From positions 4,836,001-4,900,000 of the forward strand of contig NZ_CP059724.1 of NCBI RefSeq assembly GCF_022369515.1: a stretch of DNA of 64,000 nt, given 5' to 3'. The notes beneath the pieces are model-generated. The model ran no database searches, was not told the origin of the DNA, and saw only the letters and a list, made by a program, of their open reading frames with translations. Position 1 is the first letter of the stretch, and each line of letters starts with the position of its first letter. Below are positions 16,571 through 26,047 of this stretch, one piece after another. A program made the position numbers and the translations under genes. Source of the DNA: Paenibacillus sp. 19GGS1-52 (GTDB lineage Bacteria > Bacillota > Bacilli > Paenibacillales > Paenibacillaceae).

Positions 16571-17608
16571 TCATCTCTTTATTCTTGGAAATCCCTGCTC
16601 ATACTGTTTAGGAAGTCCAGCCTCTTTATCAAGCTGTACGCCTGCCTCCAACGTCCAATATGGATTTCTTAGCATCCCCCGTCCAATGGCAACAAGGTCT
16701 GCTTCATCATTACCGATCACGGCATTGGCAAGTACCGGCTCATCTAATCTTCCTACTGCAATAACTGGAACATTCAAGCTGTGCTTGATTTCTCTAGCCA
16801 ATGGAACTTGATAACCCGCATGCGTGCCTGGTTTTCCTGCAGCGGCAATTGGACCTTCTCCACCTGCACTAATATGAAAAATATCTGCGCCAGCGTCTTT
16901 ATACACCTTGCTGAATTCCAGACTCTCGTTAATTCCATAACCGCCCTCTACATATTCTTTAGCAGAAATACGCATGATCAAGGGCATACCTGCTGGCATT
17001 TCACTCTTAGCCGCCAGAATAACTTCTTTACCGAACAAGGTTAAATCTTGGCCATATTCATCCGTTCTATGGTTAGTCAGTGGGGAATGGAATTGGTGAA
17101 TTAAATAACCATGCGCACCATGAAGCTCAATCACATCAAATCCGGCTTGAATAGCGCGTCTTACACCCATACGATATTTCTCTACCATGGCCTTCACTTC
17201 TTCAGTCGTTAATTCCTTGGGAGTTTTGGATTCCGCATTAAAAGCAATTGCCGATGGTGCTACTGGCACTGCAGCGTCTTCGGCTTTGCGCCCTGCGTGG
17301 GCAATTTGGATACCGACTTTGGCACCATACGAATGACATGCCTCAATAATTCTAGCCAATGCAGGGATCTGCTCATCAGACCAAATGCCAAGATCATAAT
17401 CAGTGATGCGGCCATCCGGCTCTACATCAGTCATCTCAATAATAATTAACCCAGCTCCACCAATAGCCCGACTCACATAATGGTTATAATGCCAATCCGT
17501 AGCAATTCCATCTTTATTAGTAACTGAATATTGACACATTGGAGGCATAACCACACGGTTCTTCAGCTTCAAATCCTTCAATTCATAAGGGGTAAATAAA
17601 TCCTTCAT
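16571..17608 (-). CDS. namA: NADPH dehydrogenase of the old yellow enzyme family (YqjM/NamA-like)
   Basis: The 345-residue FMN-dependent TIM-barrel enzyme matches the length and pattern of B. subtilis YqjM (338 residues). It has NRVVMPPMCQYS, holding the Cys and Tyr of the YqjM subgroup, and IQIAHAGRK, ELHGAHGYLIHQFHSPLTNHR with the substrate-binding His pair, and ISAGGEG. The C-terminal arginine-rich tail (GFPRIKR) fits the arginine finger that reaches the partner subunit. Such enzymes reduce activated C=C bonds and nitro compounds with NADPH and are often induced by electrophiles. The following MarR gene may sense these. A GAGGAGAG ribosome binding site supports the start. Confidence 0.9.
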   Translation of the reverse strand: MKDLFTPYELKDLKLKNRVVMPPMCQYSVTNKDGIATDWHYNHYVSRAIGGAGLIIIEMTDVEPDGRITDYDLGIWSDEQIPALARIIEACHSYGAKVGIQIAHAGRKAEDAAVPVAPSAIAFNAESKTPKELTTEEVKAMVEKYRMGVRRAIQAGFDVIELHGAHGYLIHQFHSPLTNHRTDEYGQDLTLFGKEVILAAKSEMPAGMPLIMRISAKEYVEGGYGINESLEFSKVYKDAGADIFHISAGGEGPIAAAGKPGTHAGYQVPLAREIKHSLNVPVIAVGRLDEPVLANAVIGNDEADLVAIGRGMLRNPYWTLEAGVQLDKEAGLPKQYEQGFPRIKR

Positions 17609-17757
17609 ACTCTCTCTCCTCTTTGAATATTATATGCATGCTCATGCATTTAAATATATAGAACAAAAAAGCTTCTGTCAACTATAAAGAAGCAACTATG
17701 GTGGATTTACGTTATGGTATAATTAGTTGCCCGAATATATAAGGAGTGTTATTCATT

Positions 17758-18885
17758 ATGAATGTCTTACTTCAGGTCCAAATAAATATTGTTTCATCTA
17801 TTTTAACTACTATTATTTTAGGGCATGCTTATTTCAATATGAATAGAAAAAAAACACGCAATAGAATATTTCTTTGGATTCTCGGATTAACTTTGCTCAC
17901 TTTAGTATTAGAGACTTTTAGTATTTTGTTGGATGGACCAGCTATGAAGCCATATATCGTATTACATAAGTTAGTCAATATATTGGGTTTTTCAATAGCT
18001 CCTGTTATTCCGTTTCTAGGGTATATATTTAGTAAAGAATGGGTTAATAGATATCAGAAAGAGAAGATCAAGAGCAACTATTTTCTACTCCTCCTCCCAT
18101 TGGTCATTAACTTGGTAGGTACTTTGTTAAGTTATAAGGGAAGCGGACTCTTTCACATCACCGGTACAAATAATTATGAACGTGGGCTTTTATTTTTTAT
18201 TTTACCCACTATCTCTTACATGTACTTCAGCTATAACTTATATTTCATCTATAAGTTACGCCAAAAATTCTCATCTGCGGAACTCGTTATCTTCAGTACA
18301 TTTTATATTGTGCCTGCTATATCTACTTATGTTCAGTTGGAATACGCTGCTTATTTGACCATTTGGAATAGTTTGGCAATTATTCTTGTCTTTGCTTATA
18401 TTTTCATCCAAAATGAACAAGCCTATCGGGATAATCTGACTGGACTTGAAAATCGCTTGTCCTATGAGCATTATGCTCAGAATATAAATAAAAAAAGGCT
18501 GCGAAAGCTGTTTATCGTTTATCTGGATTTAGATGAATTCAAGATGATCAATGATCAATTCGGACATCTCGAGGGGGATGAAGCGATTAAGATCTTTGCT
18601 GATTTGATCGTGGAGAGCTTTCGGGTTAAGCATAAACGCTTGATTCGTTTAGGAGGAGATGAATTCTTAATTCTACTAAACGCGCAGCAACAAGAACAGG
18701 TTGAAGTTTATATCCAACAACTAATTCAACAGGTTGAGATGTATAATACTAGAGCTTTGAAACCGTATCAACTTAAATTCAGTTTTGGTTTGGCTGGGTA
18801 TACAAAAGCTGTTGATTGTATTCATCAAATCTTAGAGACCGCTGATCAAGCGATGTATGCGCAAAAACAAAGTAGAAAAGGCTAA
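17758..18885 (+). CDS. Membrane diguanylate cyclase with N-terminal 7TM region
   Basis: This protein of about 375 residues has seven or so hydrophobic helices in residues 1-215 and a C-terminal GGDEF domain (about 225-375). The domain starts at RDNLTGLENRLSYEHY and has the intact loop RLGGDEFLILL. It should synthesise cyclic di-GMP in response to an unknown membrane signal. The AAGGAG ribosome binding site at 17741-17746 supports ATG 17758. The in-frame GTG at 17746 lies inside that site. The gene is followed after 30 bp by a YihY-type membrane protein gene on the same strand, so the two may be co-transcribed. Confidence 0.87.
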   Translation: MNVLLQVQINIVSSILTTIILGHAYFNMNRKKTRNRIFLWILGLTLLTLVLETFSILLDGPAMKPYIVLHKLVNILGFSIAPVIPFLGYIFSKEWVNRYQKEKIKSNYFLLLLPLVINLVGTLLSYKGSGLFHITGTNNYERGLLFFILPTISYMYFSYNLYFIYKLRQKFSSAELVIFSTFYIVPAISTYVQLEYAAYLTIWNSLAIILVFAYIFIQNEQAYRDNLTGLENRLSYEHYAQNINKKRLRKLFIVYLDLDEFKMINDQFGHLEGDEAIKIFADLIVESFRVKHKRLIRLGGDEFLILLNAQQQEQVEVYIQQLIQQVEMYNTRALKPYQLKFSFGLAGYTKAVDCIHQILETADQAMYAQKQSRKG

Positions 18886-18915
18886 CTAGCGCTAATTTCC
18901 GAGAAGGAGTGAAAT

Positions 18916-19749
18916 ATGAAAAAGGCTTCAAAAATGGGGTTCTTCGTTTTTCTCAGACATTTATTCAAAAAGATTAAAAATGATGATGTTCAAGGGATAA
19001 GCGCACAATTAACCTACTATCTCATACTATCTTTTTTCCCTTTTTTAATATTCATTATGACGCTTATTGGTTATGCCGATATCTCTATGGGTGAGAAGAT
19101 CAAATATCTTCAAGAAATAATGCCTACAGAAGCAGTAACGATCATCGAGGAAATTGTAAAGGAAGTTTCAGAGGGACGGAGTCAGGCTTTGCTCTCATTC
19201 GGTATGCTTGCTACGCTGTGGACTGCCTCCAAAGGGATTAATGCAATTATGAAAGGTCTGAACAGAGCTTACGATATCGAGGAGAACAGAGTGTTTTGGA
19301 AAGTAAGAGGAATTTCGCTGCTGGCAACGCTGGTCATTGGTCTTGTCATTCTGCTCAGTACTCTGCTGCTCATATTCGGAAGCTGGTTAAAGACGAAACT
19401 ATTTTTGCTGACCAATTTACCCTATGGCCTTTATCAACTATGGAGTTTGCTGCAATATGCCATTCCTCTGCTCATTATGTTTATTGTGTTTAGCTTGCTC
19501 TATTGGATTGCTCCTAATCGGAGAATAACCTATAAAGAGGTACTGCCTGGAGCTGCTTTTACAACCATCAGCTGGGTTACAACATCTGTACTTTTCTCTA
19601 TATATGTTAACCAATTTGGAGATTTCACAAGAACCTATGGGAGCCTTGGGGGAGTGACGATCCTGCTAATCTGGTTATATTTCAGCTCCATGATTCTACT
19701 CGTAGGCGGTGAAATTAATGCGATCCTATTACACCGCCGAGTACAATAA
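18916..19749 (+). CDS. YihY/BrkB family integral membrane protein
   Basis: The 277-residue protein carries the YihY/virulence-factor BrkB family pattern: ISAQLTYYLILSFFPFLIF near residue 30, GMLATLWTASKGINAIMKGLNRAYD in the middle, and a last helix ending in GGEINAIL. Six transmembrane helices are apparent. The function of the family is unsettled; early claims of a tRNA-processing role were attached to a different protein. AAGGAG precedes the ATG by 6 nt. It may share a transcript with the cyclase gene 30 bp upstream. Confidence 0.87.
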   Translation: MKKASKMGFFVFLRHLFKKIKNDDVQGISAQLTYYLILSFFPFLIFIMTLIGYADISMGEKIKYLQEIMPTEAVTIIEEIVKEVSEGRSQALLSFGMLATLWTASKGINAIMKGLNRAYDIEENRVFWKVRGISLLATLVIGLVILLSTLLLIFGSWLKTKLFLLTNLPYGLYQLWSLLQYAIPLLIMFIVFSLLYWIAPNRRITYKEVLPGAAFTTISWVTTSVLFSIYVNQFGDFTRTYGSLGGVTILLIWLYFSSMILLVGGEINAILLHRRVQ

Positions 19750-19769
19750 GCACAGGTTCTAATGCCTGC

Positions 19770-20213
19770 TTAAACCTTTGGCATCTTAGTTACATCCATA
19801 TACAATATATTCCAGCAATGCCCATCCAAATCAGCAAAACCAGCACCATACATCCAGCTTTGGTCTTGAGGCTTCTTTTCTTGGAGCTTCTCTTCTTTTA
19901 CTTTATTAAAGCTTGTCCCCCCTGCCTCGACCGCCTTCCTTACCATTTCATCTACTTCTTCTCTACTCGCCGCATCAATGGAGAACAATACTTCGGTTCC
20001 TTGTGTAGTATCGGCAATTTCGTTTCCGGTGAAATTTTTGAATGTGGATTCTGGAAAAAGCATCACCATGATCTTGCTGTCTCCGACAACCATACCAGCC
20101 ATGTCATTGCTATTTTGATGTCGCGGATCAAACGAAAACCCAATCTTGCTGAAGAACTCTTTCGACTTATGGAGATCTTTGACCGGCAAGTTTATCCATA
20201 GCTCTTTTGTCAT
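19770..20213 (-). CDS. VOC (glyoxalase/bleomycin-resistance fold) family protein
   Basis: The 147-residue protein has the paired beta-alpha-beta-beta-beta modules of the vicinal-oxygen-chelate fold. The first starts at ELWINLPVKDLHKSKEFFSKIGF and the last strand holds FADLDGHCWNILYMD. It is close to the YaeR/PhnB-like lactoylglutathione lyase relatives, whose substrates are mostly unknown. The start at 20213 follows AAAGGAG by 8 nt. An ORF extension to 20276 has no ribosome binding site and would overlap the UbiD gene. It lies 52 bp downstream of that gene, so co-transcription is possible. Confidence 0.8.
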   Translation of the reverse strand: MTKELWINLPVKDLHKSKEFFSKIGFSFDPRHQNSNDMAGMVVGDSKIMVMLFPESTFKNFTGNEIADTTQGTEVLFSIDAASREEVDEMVRKAVEAGGTSFNKVKEEKLQEKKPQDQSWMYGAGFADLDGHCWNILYMDVTKMPKV

Positions 20214-20265
20214 TGTTAATTGCTCCTTTATTCCCAGATATTGGTCACTGCGTTTGTTGTGTGTT

Positions 20266-22095
20266 CTAAATACCATTTAAACTCGCACCTTTAGCAAATA
20301 ACCGTTCGATATTCTTGGCTACAGTTGGGTCCAATAGCAATGGAGGGGCCTGATGCGGCTTAACACGAGCATCAATAATTATATTATCACAAGCCCAATG
20401 CTTGTTCTCATTATAACTATTCACCCCATAAATATCATGTGAGGGATTGCTGCGGGTAAAGGTAGCCCACAGGAAATTATTGAGGGTCGCACACATAAAA
20501 TCACTGTCATCACAGAGTATGATCATCGGACAAGTAGAGAGCTCGCCTTTTGCCAGAATAGCATCACTTAAGCCTTTTAGTTCTGTTTCCGCCTCTGTAT
20601 AATTTGTGAATTTAGTTCCTTGAAGCGCCACAATTCCCGGTATCACCATTCGAGCCTCTTTAAATCCCTGCAGCTCCTGTAGAATATCTGGTACCTCTCT
20701 GCACAGCTCCCTTTTGGGTTCTCCAACGGCTGCAAATACAACCTTGCTACCACTGTTAATCCCTGTACCTGAATAATCAAGGGTGTCTATCGTCGTATTT
20801 GTATAAAAGTGTATATCCCGACGAAGATTGATCCGCTTCAGAATATAGGTTAAAAAACCTGCGATATCATGAATATCTATATTCTGATCCTCTTCTGCCG
20901 TAATAAACAAGAACTTCGCTAAGCTTAATTGGCCTGTACCCAGAATCCGATTCGCCATGGTGAGTATCTCTGCTGGCTGTTTCAATTGCTGGTAAGGCGT
21001 GTAACGTTCGCTGCCAATCGCTAAGAGCAATGGATGCACGCCCGCAGCATCTACTGCATGAACTTCCTTTACACCTGGGATTTCTTGCTTAATCGCTCCA
21101 CCGGTCAGCTCATGAATTAATTCGCCAAATGATGTATCTTCCTGCGGCGGCCGTCCGACGACAGTAAAGGGGAATATAGCATTTTGTCTGGCATATACCT
21201 TATGCACTCTCATTACAGGAAAAGGGTGAGTCAGGCTGTAATAACCCAGATGATCACCAAAAGGTCCCTCTGGTTTGGTCTCGCCAGGATAGATCTCTCC
21301 GGTGATCACAAAATCGGCATCACTGCTAATACAATAACCATCTACATAGCTATAGCGGAAATGGCGTCCGGAGAGGAGTCCCGCAAAAGTTAATTCACTC
21401 ATTCCTTCCGGCAATGGCATTACTGCTGACAGCGTATGCGCGGGAGGTCCACCTATGAAACAGCTTACTTTCAGCGGTAGCCCTTGTTTATTAGCCTTAT
21501 CCTGATGGACACCTATCCCACGATGGATCTGATAATGAATTCCAACTTCTTTATTCAGTTCATATTCGTTGCCGTTAAGCTGTACACGATACATTCCCAG
21601 ATTGGAATTCATAATTCCTGGCTTATCCGGGTCTTCTGAATACACTTGGGGCAAGGTGACAAACGCGCCCCCATCCTCTTTCCAGTGTTTAATAAGCGGA
21701 AGGTCGGATATTTGAATTTCCTGGAAGGCCGCTGACAGACCGCCTAATTTCCTAAGGGGCAGGGCTCTCCTTGCTGCCAATCCAGTCCCTATATATTTAA
21801 AAGGATTCTTAAGTGCTTTGATTGGATCGTTGCGCAATGCAATTACGTTCTGTGCTGTATTCCATGTGTGGCGAAATATAAACTTGCTACGCTCAATGGT
21901 CCCAAAAAGATTGGATACCGCACGAAACTTCGAACCTTTTACATTTTCAAATAGTAATGCCGGGCCACCAGCCTCATATACTTTCAGATGTATTGCAGCC
22001 ATTTCAAGATCAGGATCAACCTCTTCTTGAATACGCAGCAAATGTCCATGCTTCTCTAAATCGATGATGCATTCTTCTAAATTACGATATGTCAT
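20266..22095 (-). CDS. UbiD family decarboxylase
   Basis: The protein of about 609 residues matches UbiD-type decarboxylases, which use prenylated FMN to (de)carboxylate aromatic or unsaturated acids. It has GGPALLFENVKGSKFRAVSN near residue 45 and the key catalytic segment EGPFGDHLGYYS in the middle. The same fold serves ubiquinone and futalosine-route menaquinone synthesis. No UbiX-type prenyltransferase lies in this window to make the cofactor, so the substrate is open. ATG 22095 follows TTGGAG by 8 nt. ATG 22113 has no ribosome binding site. Confidence 0.85.
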   Translation of the reverse strand: MTYRNLEECIIDLEKHGHLLRIQEEVDPDLEMAAIHLKVYEAGGPALLFENVKGSKFRAVSNLFGTIERSKFIFRHTWNTAQNVIALRNDPIKALKNPFKYIGTGLAARRALPLRKLGGLSAAFQEIQISDLPLIKHWKEDGGAFVTLPQVYSEDPDKPGIMNSNLGMYRVQLNGNEYELNKEVGIHYQIHRGIGVHQDKANKQGLPLKVSCFIGGPPAHTLSAVMPLPEGMSELTFAGLLSGRHFRYSYVDGYCISSDADFVITGEIYPGETKPEGPFGDHLGYYSLTHPFPVMRVHKVYARQNAIFPFTVVGRPPQEDTSFGELIHELTGGAIKQEIPGVKEVHAVDAAGVHPLLLAIGSERYTPYQQLKQPAEILTMANRILGTGQLSLAKFLFITAEEDQNIDIHDIAGFLTYILKRINLRRDIHFYTNTTIDTLDYSGTGINSGSKVVFAAVGEPKRELCREVPDILQELQGFKEARMVIPGIVALQGTKFTNYTEAETELKGLSDAILAKGELSTCPMIILCDDSDFMCATLNNFLWATFTRSNPSHDIYGVNSYNENKHWACDNIIIDARVKPHQAPPLLLDPTVAKNIERLFAKGASLNGI

Positions 22096-22124
22096 TCTTT
22101 TACTCCAATCCATAGTTCATATTA

Positions 22125-23624
22125 TTATACTGAAAGACTCTCCGTTAACACATTTAATTCATGCGCCAAATTATTCAGATCAGAAGTCGAATTATTCATA
22201 TTATCTATCGAGATCTGAGTTTGCAGAGATGAGTCTGACACTCGTTGAACCTCTATTGCTGTATTCGCTGAGTTATTGGCTATATCCTCTATTGAGGCAG
22301 TGACCTGCTCGGAGCCGGCAGACATTTCTTCAGACGCAGCAGAGATTTCTTGGATTTGAAAAGTTACCTCTTTACTGCTCTCCAGAATCGTCTCAAACGA
22401 AACTTTTGCATTTTGAACCATAGAATTTCCTAGTGCCACCTCTTCAGCCCCTTCTTTCATAAGAATGGAAACATGGCTTGTAGAGGACTGTATCTTTTGA
22501 ATTAATGCAGCGATTTTTTGGGCTGAATGATCGGTTTGACTCGCAAGTTTTCTCACTTCAGTTGCAACCACGTTAAAGCCTCTTCCATGCTCACCGGCTC
22601 TAGCTGCTTCAATGGATGCATTCAAGGATAAAAGGTTCGTTTGCGCCGCTATTTCTGATATGATCTCTGCGATACTCTCTACTTCATTGGATTGATTCTC
22701 CAAATCATGAACTGCTTGTGAAACCTTATCCGTGGATTGTTTTATTTTTGACAATTGTTGCATTGTGTCTTCCATAGATTCGTTTCCCAGCTCTGACTTT
22801 TTGAGCATGTTTTGCGCAGCTTCGGAGACTGCCGAAGAGTTCTCAGCTATTCTTTGAATACCTATAGCCATCTCTTCCATAGCCCTAGCACTTTCTTTCG
22901 AGGATTGTGCTTGATTATCCGTTCCTCGGCTTACATTTAGCATAGATTCAGTAACTTCTTGGTTCGCCTTCATAGTTCGCCCTGTATTTTCACTTAATGA
23001 ATCTACCGATTCAACCAGTTTTTTGGAAGATAACATTAATTGATCTATAGTATTTTGAATCAGTACTTGTTTTTGTTCTTTCTCTTCTTCTAATCCCAAT
23101 GTCACTTTCCGTGTACTAAGGATATGAATGATCGTTGCAGCCGACATCATAATTAAGAAGCCCGCGTGAATCAACATCATGGAGAACGTGTATTCATGAT
23201 TCCCAAAAATAAACTCCGTAAGTATCCAATATCCTAAGATATGCTCGATCGCAAAGATGACTGTCATTATTATGATTAGTTTAATATCCTCATAGAACGC
23301 GATGATCGCAATAACTACGAAGATAGAGAAATGAAACTCAACCATACCATTGGCACCCACAACCATTGATATACTGGCAAAGGTCATACTTAGTGAATTA
23401 TATAAGGGGATTTGTGATTCTGTCTTTATTAGTTTCGAATAATAGCTCAAAGCTAAGAACACTAGAGGCAATATAGCAACTATAATTGTCAGATATCTGT
23501 GTTCATTACTGCTTGTATGTTCAGTATGCTGCTGGTTCATTAAGAGAAATCCAATTTGAATAACTATCGACATAAGTGCTGTAAAGCTAGCGAACCCAAA
23601 CATTAATCTTTTCTTATTACTCAT
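22125..23624 (-). CDS. Methyl-accepting chemotaxis protein without an extracellular sensor domain
   Basis: The 499-residue protein has five or six closely spaced transmembrane helices (about 5-185) and no sizeable external loop. The long cytoplasmic coiled coil carries the MCP tip at about 370-400, with the conserved SEIAAQTNLLSLNASIEAAR followed by AGEHGRGFNVVATEVRKLA. There is no clear HAMP domain. Such receptors probably sense a state of the membrane or an internal signal. No che genes are near. ATG 23624 follows GGAGG by 7 nt, and the longer ORF to 23693 lacks one. The UbiD gene starts 30 bp downstream of its stop on the same strand, so they may share a transcript. Confidence 0.88.
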   Translation of the reverse strand: MSNKKRLMFGFASFTALMSIVIQIGFLLMNQQHTEHTSSNEHRYLTIIVAILPLVFLALSYYSKLIKTESQIPLYNSLSMTFASISMVVGANGMVEFHFSIFVVIAIIAFYEDIKLIIIMTVIFAIEHILGYWILTEFIFGNHEYTFSMMLIHAGFLIMMSAATIIHILSTRKVTLGLEEEKEQKQVLIQNTIDQLMLSSKKLVESVDSLSENTGRTMKANQEVTESMLNVSRGTDNQAQSSKESARAMEEMAIGIQRIAENSSAVSEAAQNMLKKSELGNESMEDTMQQLSKIKQSTDKVSQAVHDLENQSNEVESIAEIISEIAAQTNLLSLNASIEAARAGEHGRGFNVVATEVRKLASQTDHSAQKIAALIQKIQSSTSHVSILMKEGAEEVALGNSMVQNAKVSFETILESSKEVTFQIQEISAASEEMSAGSEQVTASIEDIANNSANTAIEVQRVSDSSLQTQISIDNMNNSTSDLNNLAHELNVLTESLSV

Positions 23625-23730
23625 AATATGACCTCCAATTATTTCTGAGCGCTGGTTTGTAATTCTTATTGTAGAGTAGACTCCTATAGGCAATATGTAT
23701 AATTTATGAAAAAAGTATGAAGGGCTTCAC

Positions 23731-23777
23731 ACAAAAAATCCAGCTCTGGTCCAATTTATTGGAGGCTGGATTTTTGA
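23731..23777 (-). terminator. Intrinsic terminator of the flavoprotein gene
   Basis: An 11-bp stem (about 23735-23745 with 23764-23774) with A-run and T-run flanks lies between the flavoprotein gene and the chemotaxis receptor gene. Confidence 0.75.
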
Positions 23778-23800
23778 CAGTTTATTTTGTCCCCTGTCGA

Positions 23801-25204
23801 TCATTGGCTGGTAAATTCGGCTTCATTATAAGTAATGAAATTATTTAGAATTTCTTCCTTGTCATCCAGGAACAGCTGATCTGCCACGGCTGAGACGAGC
23901 TTGGGCACTGCATTCTTTGTGCCTGAAATCGCTGAAGCTGAAAGACCGCAGCTGGCTAAAGCCGAATAGTTAAACACAAAAAGTCCATGCAGGAGCTTGC
24001 TGCCCGCTTCATCTCGACTTATGAACGCAAAGCCAGGACTGAGATAAGGATGCGCATCAAGCAGCACATTGCGCCTTTCAGCCGGAGCACTGTAGCAATC
24101 ACTCCAGCGGGCAATATGACTTTCGACAAGCTGAAGCTCCGGACGTAACGCTGGGTCGCTAAGTAGACCGGTGCTGATAATCAGAAAATCAAAGGTATAA
24201 TTGCCCTGTGGCGTAGTCACTACTGCTCCCTCAGCTGTTGCCTCGACATCAAGCCAAGGTGCGCCAAGATGTAGCTGAAATCCAGGCCAGGCAGCCGCAC
24301 GCTCAAAGGTATCGTTGGTCGGTGGCTGATTGTACTTAAAGAAATGGGAAATCGTCGCATATTTATCAGCATCCGAAAGTACATGGAAGCGTTCGATCAT
24401 GCCCGAAACTTCCATCTGGCGGATCGGGTTGACACTCGGCAGCTTATCACGGCGAACAAAGACATGGGCTTCTGACACACCTGTAGAGAGTAAGAAATTG
24501 GCGTTATCAAAGGCCGATGCCCCACCGCCCAGAATCGCTATTTTTTTGCCGCTCAGCGCTTCACAATCAATCATTTCCGAGGTATGTGCATAGAGGTGTT
24601 TTGGTAATTTCTCGGAAATCATCGGCGGTACATGCCATTCGCCACCCCCATGGATACCAGTGGCCAGAATGACCTTGCGCGCTAATAGTTGTGATGAGGG
24701 TGCTCCCGCCCCTTCAATATGTAGGTGATGAATGCCTTCTGCTGTAGGCTCGATTAACTTCAGTTTCACCTCATTAATAACGGGAAGACTCAGAACACGC
24801 CGATACCAACGCAAATAATTCATCCATTCCCCTCGCGGGATCTTATCCAGTTCATCCCAGCCCTGCGGTCCGAACTGCGCTTCCCACCATGAGCGAAAGG
24901 TCAGGGAAGGAATGCCAAGATCGACTGAGGTTAAATGCTTGGGTGTGCGTAAGGTCACCATTCGGGCGTAAGTTTCCCAAGGCCCTTCTAAACCTTCACT
25001 ATTTTCATCAATGACCAGAATATTGGATATTCGCTCACGCAAGAAGCCAAAAGCCGCACCTAAACCGCTTTGACCCCCTCCGACAATCACTACATCATAG
25101 ACATGTCCTGCAGGATGATCAATTGGGCGTACCCAATCCGTGCCTCCGAATGCGAGATAGGATAGATCGGTATTTACTCGTTTATTTAACGCCTCTAGAC
25201 TCAT
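23801..25204 (-). CDS. FAD/NAD(P)-dependent flavin monooxygenase-like protein
   Basis: The 467-residue protein has a first dinucleotide fold at VYDVVIVGGGQSGLGAAFGF (about residues 35-55) for FAD and a second at KKIAILGGGASAFDNANFL (about 225-245) for NAD(P)H. This two-Rossmann layout is that of class B flavin monooxygenases. The conserved WxTYARMVTLRTPKHLTS segment resembles the substrate-side region of that group. The canonical FxGxxxHxxxW Baeyer-Villiger fingerprint is not obvious, since the corresponding place reads YAHTSEMID. The exact reaction is therefore open. It stands alone, with its own terminator. Confidence 0.8.
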   Translation of the reverse strand: MSLEALNKRVNTDLSYLAFGGTDWVRPIDHPAGHVYDVVIVGGGQSGLGAAFGFLRERISNILVIDENSEGLEGPWETYARMVTLRTPKHLTSVDLGIPSLTFRSWWEAQFGPQGWDELDKIPRGEWMNYLRWYRRVLSLPVINEVKLKLIEPTAEGIHHLHIEGAGAPSSQLLARKVILATGIHGGGEWHVPPMISEKLPKHLYAHTSEMIDCEALSGKKIAILGGGASAFDNANFLLSTGVSEAHVFVRRDKLPSVNPIRQMEVSGMIERFHVLSDADKYATISHFFKYNQPPTNDTFERAAAWPGFQLHLGAPWLDVEATAEGAVVTTPQGNYTFDFLIISTGLLSDPALRPELQLVESHIARWSDCYSAPAERRNVLLDAHPYLSPGFAFISRDEAGSKLLHGLFVFNYSALASCGLSASAISGTKNAVPKLVSAVADQLFLDDKEEILNNFITYNEAEFTSQ

Positions 25205-25525
25205 AATTCCTCATACCCTTCAATAGCATATTTAAGATATATAATCATCCTCTAATTCGTATCAATGGACATATTATATCTTGTCTACTCTGTCATTTAA
25301 AAGTGTATGGCATGTTTATTGTCATTATATCTAAGTTTCTCTTTATGGATTGTATATAATAACTAACATATAGTGTCTAGGCTCTCGTCTTATTGACAAA
25401 TAGATGTTTGCAGGTTCTTAATCTTCCTCATACTCTGGATCAATGCGAAGCAAAGCATGCAAAACAAGCAGCACACACCGATTAAATATCAGCACGTGCT
25501 GGCTGCTTTGCTTTTTAACTATTAT
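25205..25525. other. Intergenic region with a terminator
   Basis: About 320 bp is AT-rich without a convincing ORF. The right part (about 25440-25515) holds an inverted repeat ending in GCTTTGCTTTTT on the plus strand, with A-rich sequence on the other side. It is the likely terminator of the 117-residue protein gene, which reads towards it. The left part should hold the promoter of the flavoprotein gene. Confidence 0.5.
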
Positions 25526-25879
25526 TTAGAATCTAGCAACATAAAATTCTCGATCTGCTGGGATCGTTTTATTCGTTAATACGACTCCATTAGCATCTCT
25601 TATTCTCAAAATATAAGAAACGGTCGTTAAAGTAGTAATTGTAGGAAAGCGGACTACGCCGAAATCATCGAAATCCGCGGTAATTGTTGTTGTGCCAGTT
25701 GTTAATGAAGCTGTCCAACCCACAGAACTTTTAGGTACATTATTAAAATCCGTTGCAACTACAACGAATCTGTCTAATGTCTGTCTAATTCTCCGTTTCT
25801 TTGGAGTTGCAGATGCTCTCCGTTTGCTAGCCATAAGGGCTCTGTTATTCATTAATGGTTTCTTAACAACAGCTTTCAT
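25526..25879 (-). CDS. Hypothetical protein, basic N terminus and beta-rich C-terminal domain
   Basis: This 117-residue protein starts with a Lys/Arg/Ala-rich stretch of about 35 residues that is not a signal peptide. A domain of alternating beta strands follows, rich in Thr and Val (TASLTTGTTTITADFDDFG, then VSYILRIRDANG), compatible with an Ig-like or other small beta sandwich. I recognise no family. It is divergent from an AprX-like protease gene (about 170 bp from start to start), and only a weak ribosome binding site precedes its ATG. A spore or cell-envelope structural role would fit the composition but is not shown. Confidence 0.6.
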   Translation of the reverse strand: MKAVVKKPLMNNRALMASKRRASATPKKRRIRQTLDRFVVVATDFNNVPKSSVGWTASLTTGTTTITADFDDFGVVRFPTITTLTTVSYILRIRDANGVVLTNKTIPADREFYVARF

Positions 25880-26047
25880 TTACTTCACCACTTTCTCATA
25901 GGATACAGTAATAAATGGAATAAGCGCGGTGCCTGAAACCCTCTATTGCCTATTAGTTGCGAAAATGAGCTTTTCTCCCAGATTAATAGAAATGTACCCA
26001 CTGGTTCAGCAGTGCATACAATGCACTGGAGAGGTGAGCTATTAACC

